From Brevundimonas sp. UBA7664 (GTDB lineage Bacteria; Pseudomonadota; Alphaproteobacteria; Caulobacterales; Caulobacteraceae), in the NCBI RefSeq assembly GCF_002483305.1, contig NZ_DLHQ01000018.1, positions 1 through 64,000 on the forward strand: a stretch of DNA of 64,000 nt, read 5' to 3'. The notes beneath the pieces were generated by a model that saw only the letters and a program-made list of their open reading frames with translations, ran no database searches and had not been told where the DNA came from. Shown here piece after piece: positions 16,841-26,149 of the stretch (position 1 is its first letter; every line of letters starts with the position of its first letter). The position numbers and the translations under genes were made by a program.

Positions 16841-17494
16841 ATGCGAACGATACCGGAAGAGATGACCGCCCGCATCGAGAGCGGGGCGGCGATGCTGTGC
16901 CACGTCTGGATGCTGCGGCGGGCGGACGGGGTTGAACTGGGGTTCACCGATCATGACCGCGACCTGCTGGTCGACGGCGTGACCTGTCGGGCGGCGAGCG
17001 GGTGGACGGTGGGCGCGGAGGACAGCGCGGTCGGTTTCAGCCCGGGATCGGCGGCGGTCGCGGGCGGGCTGGACGACGCGGCGATCACCGACGCCGATGT
17101 GGAGGCCGGCCTGTACGACGCGGCCGCGGTGACGCTGTGGCGGGTCGACTGGGACCGGCCGGATCTGAAGGTCAGGCTGTGGACGGCGACCCTCGCGCGC
17201 ATCCGGCGCGAGGGCCCGGGCTTCATGGCCGAACTCGAGGGACCGCTGGCGAAGCTGGAGCGGGTCGTCGGCCGGACCTATGGGCGCGACTGTGACGCGA
17301 TGCTGGGGGATGGACGCTGCGGCGTCGATCTGGAGGCGTTTCCGGGGGCCGGTTGCGACAAGCGCTGGGCGACCTGCATCGGGACCTTCACGAACGGCGC
17401 CAATTTTCGGGGCTTTCCGGACATTCCCGGCGACGACTTCCTGACCGCGGCGCCGGTCGAGGGCGGACGCAACGACGGCCGGAGCCGGCGATGA
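16841..17494 (+). CDS. GTA tail-tip protein (g13, DUF2163)
   Basis: A 217-residue protein of the DUF2163 family: CHVWMLRRADGVELGFTDHDRDL and LYDAAAVTLWRVDWDRPDLKVRLWTATL. The C-terminal cysteine cluster has GRDCDAMLGDGRCGVDLE, GAGCDKRWATCIGTFTNGANFRGFPDIPG. In Rhodobacter GTA the equivalent hub protein binds an iron-sulphur cluster through such cysteines; that is family knowledge, and the four cysteines visible here fit. It overlaps g14 by ATGA. Confidence 0.93.
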   Translation: MRTIPEEMTARIESGAAMLCHVWMLRRADGVELGFTDHDRDLLVDGVTCRAASGWTVGAEDSAVGFSPGSAAVAGGLDDAAITDADVEAGLYDAAAVTLWRVDWDRPDLKVRLWTATLARIRREGPGFMAELEGPLAKLERVVGRTYGRDCDAMLGDGRCGVDLEAFPGAGCDKRWATCIGTFTNGANFRGFPDIPGDDFLTAAPVEGGRNDGRSRR

Positions 17495-17943
17495 GGCGCG
17501 CGGTGGTGGCGGCCGCACGGGGCTGGCTGGGGACGCCGTACCGGCATCAGGCCAGCGTGAAGGGCGAGGGCGCGGACTGCCTGGGCCTGGTGCGGGGCGT
17601 GTGGCGCGAACTGGTCGGCGCGGAGCCCGAGGCCCCGCCGCCGTACCGGCCGGACTGGGCCGAGGTCGGGGGCGAGGAGACCCTGCTGGCGGCGGCGCGC
17701 CGGTGGCTGGCGGAAATACCGGTGGAGGCGGCGCGGGCGGGCGATGTGGTCCTGTTCCGGATGGCGCCCGGCTGTCCGGTCAAACACTGCGCGATCCTGA
17801 GCGACATGACGGGCGCCGAGCCGCGGATGATCCACGCCTACTGGGGGCGGACGGTGGTGGAGAGCTGGATGGGGTCGTGGTGGCGCAGGCGGCTGGTCGC
17901 GGCCTTCAGCTGGCCCGGCGTTGAACGGTCCGGGGAGGACTGA
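17491..17943 (+). CDS. GTA NlpC/P60 cell-wall peptidase (g14)
   Basis: A 150-residue NlpC/P60 cysteine peptidase that would open recipient peptidoglycan during DNA delivery. Catalytic features: GADCLGLVRG with Cys30 as nucleophile, and PVKHCAIL with His99. AARGWLGTPYRHQAS and a C-terminal HAYWGRTVVESWMGSWWRRR region are also typical of the phage/GTA subgroup. ATG at 17491 lies in an ATGA overlap with g13. Only 2 bp separate it from g15. Confidence 0.93.
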   Translation: MRRAVVAAARGWLGTPYRHQASVKGEGADCLGLVRGVWRELVGAEPEAPPPYRPDWAEVGGEETLLAAARRWLAEIPVEAARAGDVVLFRMAPGCPVKHCAILSDMTGAEPRMIHAYWGRTVVESWMGSWWRRRLVAAFSWPGVERSGED

Positions 17944-17945
17944 AC

Positions 17946-20900
17946 ATGGCGCAGGTGATCCTGGGCAGCGTCGGCCAGGCATTCGGCGGGCCGATCGGGG
18001 CGGTGATCGGCTCGACCCTCGGGCGGGCGATCGATCAGCGGGCGATCTCCAGCCTTCAGCCGGCGCGGCAGAAGGGGCCGAGGCTGGAGACGCTGAAGGT
18101 GCAGGGGACGGCGGAGGGTGCGCCCGTAGCCTGTGTGTTCGGGCGGGCGCGGGTGACCGGCCAGATGATCTGGGCGGCGCGGTTCCTGGAAGGGCGCAAC
18201 ACCGCGTCCGGCGGCAAGGGCGGGCCCCGGACGGTGGAGTACGACTATTCCCTGAGCTTCGCGGTGGCCCTGTGCGAGGGCGAGATCGACGGGATCGGCC
18301 GGGTCTGGGCGGACGGGCGGCCGATGAATCTGTCGGGCGCGACGATGCGCGTGCATCGCGGCGGCGAGGATCAGACGCCCGACCCGTTGATCGAGGCGGT
18401 GGAGGGAGCGGCGCCCGCCTACCGGGGCACGGCCTATGTCGTGTTCGAGGACCTGCCGCTGGGGCCGTACGGCAACCGGCCGCCGCAGTTGAGCTTTGAG
18501 GTGTTCCGGCGGGCGCCGGGCGACGCGCCGCGGCTGGAGGACCGGCTGGAGGGCGTGTGCCTGATCCCGGGCGCGGGGGAGTTCGTGCTGGCGACCGAGG
18601 TGGTCATGCGCCGCGAGGGGCTGACCCGGACGACGGCGGAGAACCTGCACGCCGGCGACGGACGGGCGGACCTGGCGGTGTCGCTGGATCAGTTGCAGGC
18701 GCAATGCCCGAACCTGAAGCGGGTCAGTCTGGTGGTCGCGTGGTTCGGCGACGACCTGCGGGCCGGCCACTGCGCCGTCCGACCCGGCGTCGAGCGGGCG
18801 GACAAGGCGACGGAGCCGCTGGGCTGGTCGGTCGCGGGCCTGGATCGGTCGGAGGCGCATCTGATCAGCCATTCCCCCTCCGGCGGACCGGCCTATGGCG
18901 GCACGCCCTCGGACGAGAGCGTGCGGCAGGCGGTGGCGGCGCTGAAGGCGCGGGGCCTCGAGGTGACGCTGTATCCGTTCGTGCTGATGGATGTGGCGGC
19001 GGGGAACGGGCTGCCCGATCCCTATGGCGGGTCCGAGCAGGCGGCCTATCCGTGGCGGGGTCGGGTCAAGGGCGAGGACGGCGCCGGCGCGGCGGCGGAG
19101 GTCGCGGCGATGTTCGGGACGGCGGACGGCTGGGGACTGCGCCGGATGGCGCGGCATTATGCGGCGCTGGCGGCGGAGACGGGGGCGGACGGGTTGTTGA
19201 TCGGCTCGGAGATGCGCGGGCTGACGAGGACGCGGGATGCGGGGGGCGGGTTCCCGGCGGTGGCGCAACTCCGGACGCTGGCGGCCGAGTGCCGTGCGGT
19301 GGTCGGGTCGGGCGTCGCGATCAGCTATGCGGCCGACTGGTCCGAGTACGCCGGGGTGAGGGATGGGAGCGACGTGGCGTTTCATCTCGATCCGCTGTGG
19401 GCCGATGCGAGCATCGATTACGTCGGCATCGACTGGTATCCGCCGATGGGCGACTGGCGGGCGCTCGACGGCGGGGCGGACGGCGAGGGGTTCGCGGGAC
19501 CGGCCGAGGCGGCCTATCTGGCGGCCCAGGTCGCGGGCGGCGAGGGGTTCGACTGGTTCTACGCGTCGGACGCCGACCGGGCGGCGCAGACGCGGACTCC
19601 GATCGTCGATACGGCGCACGGTGAAGACTGGGTGTTCCGGGTCAAGGACCTGAAGGGGTGGTGGTCGAGTGCCCACCATGACCGGCCCGGCGGCGTGAGG
19701 AACGGTTCGCCGACGGCCTGGGTCGCCGGGATGAAGCCGGTCCGGCTGACGGAGTTCGGCTGCGCGGCGGTGGACCGGGGCGGCAATGCGCCGAACCTGT
19801 TCCTGGATCCCAAGAGCGCCGAAAGCGCCCTGCCGCCGTTCTCGACCGGCGCGCGCGACGACCGGATGCAGAGGCGCGTGCTGGGGTCGGTGCTGGAGCA
19901 TTTTGCGGTGGAGGCGAACAATCCCTCTTCGGCGGTCTATGGCGGGCCGATGGTGGAGGCGGCGGACGCCTGGTGCTGGGATGCGCGGCCGTATCCGGCG
20001 TTCCCGGGACGCGACGACGTCTGGGCGGATGCCGGCTCGTGGCGGACGGGCCACTGGCTGAACGGGCGTCTGGCGGGGGAGACCCGGGATCTGATCGCGG
20101 CCATCCTGAAGCGCGGCGGTCTGGACGAAGGCGCGTTCGAGATCGGCGGCTTCGCGGGCGAGGTGCAGGGCTATGTCATCGACCGGCCGATGCGCACCCG
20201 CGATGCGCTGGAGCCCTTGCTGGCCGGACTGGGCCTGGTCGCGGCGGAGCGAGGCGGACGGGTGTCGGTGATCGGGGATGAGCCGGCGGTCGCGTCGCTG
20301 ACACCCGAGGCCTTGGCCTTGCCGGAGGAAGGGGCGAGCCTGAAGGCGGAGCGGGTGCTGGAGCCGCGGCCCGGCGCGGCGCGGGTGCGTTATATCGACG
20401 GAGAGGCGGGGTATCAGACCGGATCGGTCGTGGTGCGTTCGGCGGGCGAGGGCGGCGGGATCGATCTGGACCTGCCGGCGGTCTGTTCGGGCGCCCTGGC
20501 GCGGGCGGCGGCGGAGCGGGCGCTGGAGGCTGGAGGCGCGGATCGGCTGATGGTGACGCCGGGGCCGGTCGAGGCGCTGGCTCTGGAGCCCGGCGACACG
20601 GTGACGGTCGAGGGCCGCAGCGGCGACTGGCGGGTCATGCGTCTGGATAGGGACGAGACGCCGTCGGCGGTGCTGGAGCCCGTTTCCGCGGTCCGGGTCG
20701 GGGAGGATGACGGCCAGCCGGGGGCGGGCGAGAGCGCGGTCGTCGCCGGCGCGCCCTTCTTCCGGATGATCGAACTGCCGCCGCTGCTCGGTGCGGAGGA
20801 TGACGGGCGGCCGATCGCGGTCGTGGCGGCGGACCCGTGGCGGCCGATGCGGGTGTTCGCCGGGGCGGACGCGGCGGCGCTGACGGCGAGGGGCGAGGTG

Positions 20901-21668
20901 GCGCAGCCGGCGACGGTGGGTGTGCTGGCCGGGCCGCTGGGGACGGGCGCGCGGCATCGCTGGGACGAGGTGAACGCCGTGCTGGTGCGGGTCGAGGGGC
21001 CGGCGCCGCAGAGCCGGTCCGAAACGGCTGTGTTCGCGGGCGGCAATACGGCGGCGGTTGAGACCGCCGGCGGCTGGGAGTTGCTGCAGTTCCGGACAGC
21101 GACGCTGGTCGGGGGCGGGGTCTGGCGGCTGTCCGGCCTGTTGCGGGGGCAGCAGGGGACGGAGGCGGCCGGGGCGTCGAGCGGGGTTGTCGTCGTCTTC
21201 CTGGATCAGGCGCCCGCAAGGGCGGACTCGCCGCGGGCGGAGCGGGATCTGCCGCGGATCTGGCGGGCCGGTCCGGCGGGCGGACCGGCCGGCGGTGCGG
21301 GGGTGAGCGAAGTCGGGTTCACGGCGACGGGCGTGCATGAACGGCCGTGGTCACCGGCGCATCTGCGGGCCACGGCGCGGGGGGACGGCGGGTTCGATCT
21401 GGGCTGGATTGCGCGCTCGCGGGTCGACGGAGACCGGTGGGACGGCGAGACGGCCGCGTCCGGGTCTTCGAGGTTCCGGGTGCGGGTGCTGGATGGCGAG
21501 GTCGAGAAGCGAAAGTTCGAGGTCGAGGCGGCCGGCGCGAACTATCCGGCGGCTGATCTGGCGGCGGATTTTCCGGGTGGGCCGGACGCCCAGTCCCGCG
21601 TGGCCGTGGCGGAATGGGGCGAGGGATATGGCTGGGGGATGGAGGCGAGCATTCTGTTGACGGGATGA
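17946..21668 (+). CDS. GTA host-specificity / tail-tip megaprotein (g15)
   Basis: A 1240-residue protein, close to the roughly 1300 residues of Rhodobacter g15. The N-terminus is glycine-rich and hydrophobic (ILGSVGQAFGGPIGAVIGSTLGRAID), then VACVFGRARVTGQMIWAARF. Residues about 330-640 form the GTA TIM-barrel-like domain (GLLIGSEMRGL, YAADWSEYAG, YVGIDWYPPMGDWR, TEFGCAAVDRGGNAPNLF). Residues about 700-830 fit the baseplate-hub/phage-tail domain, and the C-terminus holds fibronectin-like strands (HLRATARGDGGFDLGWIARSR, RFRVRVLDGE). It forms the cell-facing tip and decides which recipients are bound. It is the last structural gene; the C-terminus is the region expected to vary between strains. 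Confidence 0.95.
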   Translation: MAQVILGSVGQAFGGPIGAVIGSTLGRAIDQRAISSLQPARQKGPRLETLKVQGTAEGAPVACVFGRARVTGQMIWAARFLEGRNTASGGKGGPRTVEYDYSLSFAVALCEGEIDGIGRVWADGRPMNLSGATMRVHRGGEDQTPDPLIEAVEGAAPAYRGTAYVVFEDLPLGPYGNRPPQLSFEVFRRAPGDAPRLEDRLEGVCLIPGAGEFVLATEVVMRREGLTRTTAENLHAGDGRADLAVSLDQLQAQCPNLKRVSLVVAWFGDDLRAGHCAVRPGVERADKATEPLGWSVAGLDRSEAHLISHSPSGGPAYGGTPSDESVRQAVAALKARGLEVTLYPFVLMDVAAGNGLPDPYGGSEQAAYPWRGRVKGEDGAGAAAEVAAMFGTADGWGLRRMARHYAALAAETGADGLLIGSEMRGLTRTRDAGGGFPAVAQLRTLAAECRAVVGSGVAISYAADWSEYAGVRDGSDVAFHLDPLWADASIDYVGIDWYPPMGDWRALDGGADGEGFAGPAEAAYLAAQVAGGEGFDWFYASDADRAAQTRTPIVDTAHGEDWVFRVKDLKGWWSSAHHDRPGGVRNGSPTAWVAGMKPVRLTEFGCAAVDRGGNAPNLFLDPKSAESALPPFSTGARDDRMQRRVLGSVLEHFAVEANNPSSAVYGGPMVEAADAWCWDARPYPAFPGRDDVWADAGSWRTGHWLNGRLAGETRDLIAAILKRGGLDEGAFEIGGFAGEVQGYVIDRPMRTRDALEPLLAGLGLVAAERGGRVSVIGDEPAVASLTPEALALPEEGASLKAERVLEPRPGAARVRYIDGEAGYQTGSVVVRSAGEGGGIDLDLPAVCSGALARAAAERALEAGGADRLMVTPGPVEALALEPGDTVTVEGRSGDWRVMRLDRDETPSAVLEPVSAVRVGEDDGQPGAGESAVVAGAPFFRMIELPPLLGAEDDGRPIAVVAADPWRPMRVFAGADAAALTARGEVAQPATVGVLAGPLGTGARHRWDEVNAVLVRVEGPAPQSRSETAVFAGGNTAAVETAGGWELLQFRTATLVGGGVWRLSGLLRGQQGTEAAGASSGVVVVFLDQAPARADSPRAERDLPRIWRAGPAGGPAGGAGVSEVGFTATGVHERPWSPAHLRATARGDGGFDLGWIARSRVDGDRWDGETAASGSSRFRVRVLDGEVEKRKFEVEAAGANYPAADLAADFPGGPDAQSRVAVAEWGEGYGWGMEASILLTG

Positions 21669-21745
21669 TTTGCCCAGCCTCCCTTTGCGCGGCGCACGCG
21701 ATGCCCTAACTGACGCTCTCGGCTTTCGATGGAGCGGTATTCGAC

Positions 21746-22663
21746 GTGGCGGGCGATCCCTACAAGGAACTGGGCGTTTCGAGGGGCGCGAGCGCGGACG
21801 AAATCAAGAAGGCGTTCCGCAAGCTCGCCAAGGAACTGCATCCCGACAAGAACCCCGGCAATACGGCGGCCGACGAGCGCTTCAAGCGGATCACGGCGGC
21901 CTTCGACCTGCTGGGCGACAAGGACAAGCGCGCCAAATTCGATCGGGGCGAGATCGACGCCGACGGGCGCGAGCAATTCCGTGGTTTCGGCGGGGGACAG
22001 GCGCGCGGCGGCCCCGGCACCAATCCCTTCGGCCAGGGCGGGACGCGGCAGCAGGGCTTCGAGAACATCGACCTGGACGAACTGTTCGGCGGCATGTTCG
22101 GCGGCGCGGCGCGGCCGGGCGGGGCGCGGCCCGGCGGATTCGCGGCCAAGGGTCAGGACGTCAAGGCGACGCTGGAGATCAGTCTCGAGGATTCGATCTC
22201 GGGGGCGACGCGGCGCATCCAGTTTTCGGACGGCAGGATGCTGGATGTCGCGATCCCGAAGGGGGCCAGTGACGGCCAGACGATCCGGCTAAAAGGCCAG
22301 GGCGCACCGGGACGGGGCGGTCCTGCCGGCGACGCCCTGATCGAGCTGAAGGTGGCGAAGCATCCGGTCTTCACTCGCGACGGTGCGGACCTGACGATGG
22401 ATCAGCCGGTGGCGCTGTTCGACGCGGTGCTGGGCGGCAAGGTGCCGGTGCGGACGCCCGAGGGAACGGTCAGCATGACCATTCCGGCGGGCTCCAGCTC
22501 GGGCAAGGTGCTGCGCTTGAAGGGCCGGGGCGCGTTCGCGGACGGCAAGCGCGGCGACCTGCTGGCCAAGCTGATGATCACCCTGCCGGAGGACAGCGCC
22601 GAGCTGACCAAACTGGCCCAGACCGTGCGCGACAAGGGGCCCGCGCGGCCGTTCCGCGATTGA
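21746..22663 (+). CDS. DnaJ-like (CbpA-type) co-chaperone without zinc finger
   Basis: A 305-residue type II J-protein: a J domain at residues 3-68 with KAFRKLAKELHPDKNPGN (HPD intact), then a Gly/Phe-rich linker (FRGFGGGQARGG, NPFGQGG), then the C-terminal beta-sandwich domains (VKATLEISLEDSISGATRRI, VRTPEGTVSMTIPAGSSSGKVLRLKGRG, LMITLPEDSAE). The four-repeat zinc finger of DnaJ is absent, so CbpA/DnaJ2-like is the best call. GTG start at 21746 with GGAG 11 bp upstream. Its stop is adjacent to the serC ATG, giving a possible two-gene unit. Confidence 0.9.
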   Translation: MAGDPYKELGVSRGASADEIKKAFRKLAKELHPDKNPGNTAADERFKRITAAFDLLGDKDKRAKFDRGEIDADGREQFRGFGGGQARGGPGTNPFGQGGTRQQGFENIDLDELFGGMFGGAARPGGARPGGFAAKGQDVKATLEISLEDSISGATRRIQFSDGRMLDVAIPKGASDGQTIRLKGQGAPGRGGPAGDALIELKVAKHPVFTRDGADLTMDQPVALFDAVLGGKVPVRTPEGTVSMTIPAGSSSGKVLRLKGRGAFADGKRGDLLAKLMITLPEDSAELTKLAQTVRDKGPARPFRD

Positions 22664-23814
22664 TGGCGAACAAGCCGAACATCAAGCCAGCGCGGCCGTG
22701 GTTCTCGTCCGGGCCGACAGCGAAGCGGCCCGGGTGGTCTTCCCAGGCGATTCCGCATGAGCTGCTGGGGCGGGGCATCCGCGCGCCGGAGGTGGTCGAG
22801 CGGTTCGCCCACGGGCTGAGGCTGACGCGGGCGCTGCTTCAGGTTCCGGCGGACTGGGTGCTGGTCTATGTGCCCGGATCCGATACGGGCGCCGTCGAGG
22901 CGGCGATGTGGTCGATGCTCGGCGAGCGGCCGGTGCAGGTGCTGGCGTTCGAGAATTTCGGCAAGGTGTGGGCGACCGACGCGGTCGAGCATCTGAAACT
23001 GGAGCCCGAGGTCATCTCGGCGCCGTGGGGCGAATGGCCTGATACCTCGGCGGTCGATCCGGCCAAGGATCTGGTGTTTCCCTGGAACGGCACGACCTCG
23101 GGCGTCTGCGCGCTGGATGCGGACTTCATCGCGGACGACCGCGAGGGGATCGTGATCTGTGATGCCACGTCGGCGGCGTTCGCCATGGCCTTGCCGTGGG
23201 GCAAGCTGGATGTGGTGACGTTCAGCTTCCAGAAGGCGCTGGGCGGTGAGGCGGGACTGGGCGTGGCCGCCCTGTCGCCGCGCGCGGTCGAGCGACTGGA
23301 CCGCTATGCGCCGCCGCGACCGGTGCCCAAGGTGCTGCGGCTGCGCGACAGCAAGGGTTTTGACCGGCTGCTGGCCAGTGGGTCGATGCTCAACACCTTT
23401 TCGGTCTGGACGATCGAGGACTGGATCGACGCCGTCGAATGGGGGCTGTCGGTTGGCGGCCTGCAGGCGCTGATCGCGCGGACGGAGGCAAACGCCGCGG
23501 CGCTGGACGAATGGGTCGGGCGCACGGACTGGATCGACTATCTGGCGCGGGATCCGGCGACCCGGTCGACGACGTCGGTGTGCCTGAAGATCGTCGATCC
23601 GCGTGTGACGACGATGGCCGAAGACGCGCGACAGGCGCTGGTCCGGCGGATGAAGGCGCTGGTCGAGGAGGAGGGGGCGGCGTTTGATGTCGAGAGCCAC
23701 CGCAATGCGCCGGCGGGCCTGCGCGTCTGGTGCGGCTGCACGGTCGAGACGGCGGATATCGAGGCGCTGACGCCGTGGCTGGACTGGGCCTTCGAGACCG
23801 CTCTGACGGAATAA
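22663..23814 (+). CDS. serC: Phosphoserine transaminase
   Basis: Converts 3-phosphohydroxypyruvate and glutamate to phosphoserine in serine biosynthesis; it can also act in pyridoxal phosphate synthesis. The 383-residue protein is of the alphaproteobacterial SerC type: KPNIKPARPWFSSGPTAKRPGW at the N-terminus, FPWNGTTSGVCALD, ICDATSAAFAM, and VTFSFQKALGGEAGLGVAALS with the PLP-binding Lys. ATG at 22663 shares its A with the end of the DnaJ-like gene; a TTG one codon earlier is possible. The next gene is purA; serA, which often follows serC in alphaproteobacteria, is not here. Confidence 0.93.
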   Translation: MANKPNIKPARPWFSSGPTAKRPGWSSQAIPHELLGRGIRAPEVVERFAHGLRLTRALLQVPADWVLVYVPGSDTGAVEAAMWSMLGERPVQVLAFENFGKVWATDAVEHLKLEPEVISAPWGEWPDTSAVDPAKDLVFPWNGTTSGVCALDADFIADDREGIVICDATSAAFAMALPWGKLDVVTFSFQKALGGEAGLGVAALSPRAVERLDRYAPPRPVPKVLRLRDSKGFDRLLASGSMLNTFSVWTIEDWIDAVEWGLSVGGLQALIARTEANAAALDEWVGRTDWIDYLARDPATRSTTSVCLKIVDPRVTTMAEDARQALVRRMKALVEEEGAAFDVESHRNAPAGLRVWCGCTVETADIEALTPWLDWAFETALTE

Positions 23815-23896
23815 TCGTCCGGCGACGGGACACCCGCTGATTCCCCGGCTATAGGCTGCGCCCGCATTCCGAAATCCCGGACAGCGGAGAACAGTC

Positions 23897-25192
23897 TTGG
23901 CGAACGTTGCAGTGGTCGGCGCCCAGTGGGGTGACGAGGGCAAGGGCAAGATCGTCGACTGGCTGTCGAACCGCGCCGATATGGTCGTGCGGTTCCAGGG
24001 CGGGCACAACGCCGGCCATACGCTGGTCGTGGACGGCAAGGTCTACAAGCTGGCGCTGCTGCCGTCGGGCGTGGTGCAGGGCAAGCCCTCGATCATCGGC
24101 AATGGCGTGGTGGTCGATCCCTGGCATCTGGTCGGCGAGATCGGGAAGATCGAGGCGCAGGGGATCAAGATCAGTCCCGAAGTCCTGATCGTGGCCGACA
24201 ACGCCTGTCTGATCCTGCCTATCCATCCGGCGCTCGACGTGGCGCGCGAGGCGGCGGCGAGCGCGCCGGGGGCGCGGATCGGCACGACGGGTCGCGGCAT
24301 CGGCCCGGCCTATGAGGACAAGGTGGGGCGGCGGGCCATTCGCGTCTGCGACCTGGCCAATGTCGAGGACCTGAAGGTCAAGATCGACCGCCTGCGCTCG
24401 CACCACGATCCGCTGCGGGCCGGGCTGGGGCTTGAGCCGATCGATCCGGAGGCGCTGCTGGCGCAACTTCTGGAGATCGCGCCGAAGGTCCTGCCGTATG
24501 TGCAGCCAGCCTGGCGGGTGCTGGACCAGGCGCGGCGGGACGGCAAGCGGGTGCTGTTCGAAGGGGCGCAGGGCGCCTTCCTGGACGTGGACCACGGCAC
24601 CTATCCCTATGTGACCAGCTCCAACACCGTGGCCGGGCAGGCGGCGGCGGGGTCAGGCATCGGACCGCGCGGGGTCGGCTATGTACTGGGGATCGTGAAG
24701 GCCTACACGACGCGGGTCGGCGAAGGTCCATTCGCCTGCGAGTTGAACGATGAGGTCGGAACCCATCTGGCGACGGTCGGGCGCGAGGTCGGCGTCAACA
24801 CCGGGCGGGCCCGGCGATGCGGCTGGTTCGACGCGGTGCTGGTGCGGCAGTCGGTGGCGATCAACGGCATCGACGGCATCGCCCTGACCAAGCTGGACGT
24901 GCTGGACGGGCTGAAGACGCTGAAGATCTGCACCGGTTACCGGATCGACGGCCAGGTGCTGGACTATCTGCCGTCCAGCCTGAAGGCGCAGGCCGCGGCG
25001 GAGCCGGTGTTCGAGGAAATGGACGGCTGGAGCGAGAGCACGGCCGGCGCGCGCAGCTTCCGCGATCTGAACGCCAATGCGGTGAAATACGTCCGCCGCA
25101 TCGAGGAACTGATCGGCGCGCCGGTGGCGCTGCTGTCGACCAGCCCGGAGCGGGACGACACCATCATGATGCACGATCCGTTCCGGGGTTAG
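23897..25192 (+). CDS. purA: Adenylosuccinate synthetase
   Basis: Catalyses GTP-dependent joining of IMP and aspartate, the first committed step to AMP. The 431-residue protein has the complete signature: VVGAQWGDEGKGKIVDWLS (GTP loop), FQGGHNAGHTLVV, IGTTGRGIGPAYEDKVGRRAIR, FEGAQGAFLDVDHGTYPYVTSSNT, and GRARRCGWFDAVLVR. The start is TTG at 23897 with CGGAGA 6 bp upstream. The 82-bp spacer after serC contains a GGCTATAGG stretch that could be a -10 element, so purA may have its own promoter. Confidence 0.97.
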   Translation: MANVAVVGAQWGDEGKGKIVDWLSNRADMVVRFQGGHNAGHTLVVDGKVYKLALLPSGVVQGKPSIIGNGVVVDPWHLVGEIGKIEAQGIKISPEVLIVADNACLILPIHPALDVAREAAASAPGARIGTTGRGIGPAYEDKVGRRAIRVCDLANVEDLKVKIDRLRSHHDPLRAGLGLEPIDPEALLAQLLEIAPKVLPYVQPAWRVLDQARRDGKRVLFEGAQGAFLDVDHGTYPYVTSSNTVAGQAAAGSGIGPRGVGYVLGIVKAYTTRVGEGPFACELNDEVGTHLATVGREVGVNTGRARRCGWFDAVLVRQSVAINGIDGIALTKLDVLDGLKTLKICTGYRIDGQVLDYLPSSLKAQAAAEPVFEEMDGWSESTAGARSFRDLNANAVKYVRRIEELIGAPVALLSTSPERDDTIMMHDPFRG

Positions 25193-25278
25193 ATCGACAG
25201 CGCGAACCGCTCGACGGCGTTCAACGGGCCTTAACTCCGCGCCGGTTAAGCACGATCTCCGGAGTGGAGGTTCCCGTC

Positions 25279-26085
25279 TTGTTTGCAGTCGATCGTCGTG
25301 TGCTGGCGAAGCTGGAGCCTGTGGTCAAACGGGTGCTGATCATTGATCCGAACCCGCATGCCGCGCGCCTTCTAACCGACATCATGAAGGGGCTGGGCTC
25401 ACGGGACGTCGTGGTTCAGCCGAACGACAAGCGCGCATTACAGGCTGCGTCGGACCTTGAGCCCGGCATCATCTTCACGGAACGCACCGGCGAGGGGCTG
25501 GACGGGGAGGCCCTGGCCAGGGCGCTGCGGCGCTCGCATCTGGCCTGTCGCCGCGCCCCCATCATCATGGTGACGGCTGACGCGACGGCCCGCACCATCG
25601 TGGGCGCCCGGGATTCGGGCGTGCACGAGTTCCTGCGCAAGCCCTTCACCAGCGCCGACCTGTTCAAGCGCGTCGAGAATGTCGCGCTGAAGCCGCGCGA
25701 CTGGGTCGAGGCGGTGGGGTACATCGGCCCGGACCGGCGCCGGTTCAACTCGGGCGAGTTCTCCGGCCCCGGCAAGCGCAAGGCCGACCGGCCGGCGACG
25801 GGTGCGGCCGCCCAGGCCGCGACCAAGGACCAGGCGATGCGCATCCTGGGCTCGGCGCTGGACCAGTTCGACAGCGACCCGATGCAGGCGGTGCGCGCCA
25901 TCCGTGAGCAGGCGGCGACATTGAAGGTGCTGGCCATGAAGGCGTCGGACTCGCGCCTTGCAATGGCCGTGGGCGCGCTGGAAGTTTCGATGGCCGCGGG
26001 GCCGCCGACCAAGGAGACGCTGGCCGCGCCGATCGGCACCCTGCTGGCGATGCATCAGGTCGAGCCGGTCGCCCGCACGGGCTGA
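25279..26085 (+). CDS. Atypical receiver-domain protein
   Basis: A 268-residue protein with an N-terminal CheY-like receiver fold (residues about 18-140): RVLIIDPNPHAARLLTDIM, PGIIFTERTGEGLDG, APIIMVTADATARTIVGARDSGVHEFLRKPF. The Lys of LRKPF is conserved, but the phospho-acceptor Asp is replaced by Glu68 and the second acidic pocket residue by Pro (IDPN instead of DDxx). The C-terminal half is a linker plus helices (MRILGSALDQFDSDPMQAVRAIREQAATLKVLAMK) with no DNA-binding motif seen. Start TTG 25279 has GGAGG 8 bp upstream; GTG at 25264 is in frame. TTAAC-N9-GTTAA lies at 25231-25249, a possible operator. Confidence 0.75.
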   Translation: MFAVDRRVLAKLEPVVKRVLIIDPNPHAARLLTDIMKGLGSRDVVVQPNDKRALQAASDLEPGIIFTERTGEGLDGEALARALRRSHLACRRAPIIMVTADATARTIVGARDSGVHEFLRKPFTSADLFKRVENVALKPRDWVEAVGYIGPDRRRFNSGEFSGPGKRKADRPATGAAAQAATKDQAMRILGSALDQFDSDPMQAVRAIREQAATLKVLAMKASDSRLAMAVGALEVSMAAGPPTKETLAAPIGTLLAMHQVEPVARTG

Positions 26086-26149
26086 CGCCGCGGCCCTGTA
26101 CAGGGGTGATCTGGAGCCGGGCGACCCTCAGGCCGCCCGGCGCCGGATA

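Noticed and set aside
17838..21338. 1166-codon open frame opposite g15
   Set aside because: Arg/Pro/His-rich shadow of a strong coding frame; no domain recognisable, whereas g15 has TIM-barrel and tail-hub motifs.
6074..21668. Active prophage
   Set aside because: No integrase, repressor, replication, lysis or attachment sequences were seen, and the gene order matches GTA clusters; host-like genes are interspersed.
25231..25249. CtrA binding site upstream of the receiver gene
   Set aside because: TTAA and TTAA are 11 bp apart, not the 7 bp of the CtrA consensus; only the inverted TTAAC-N9-GTTAA is noted.
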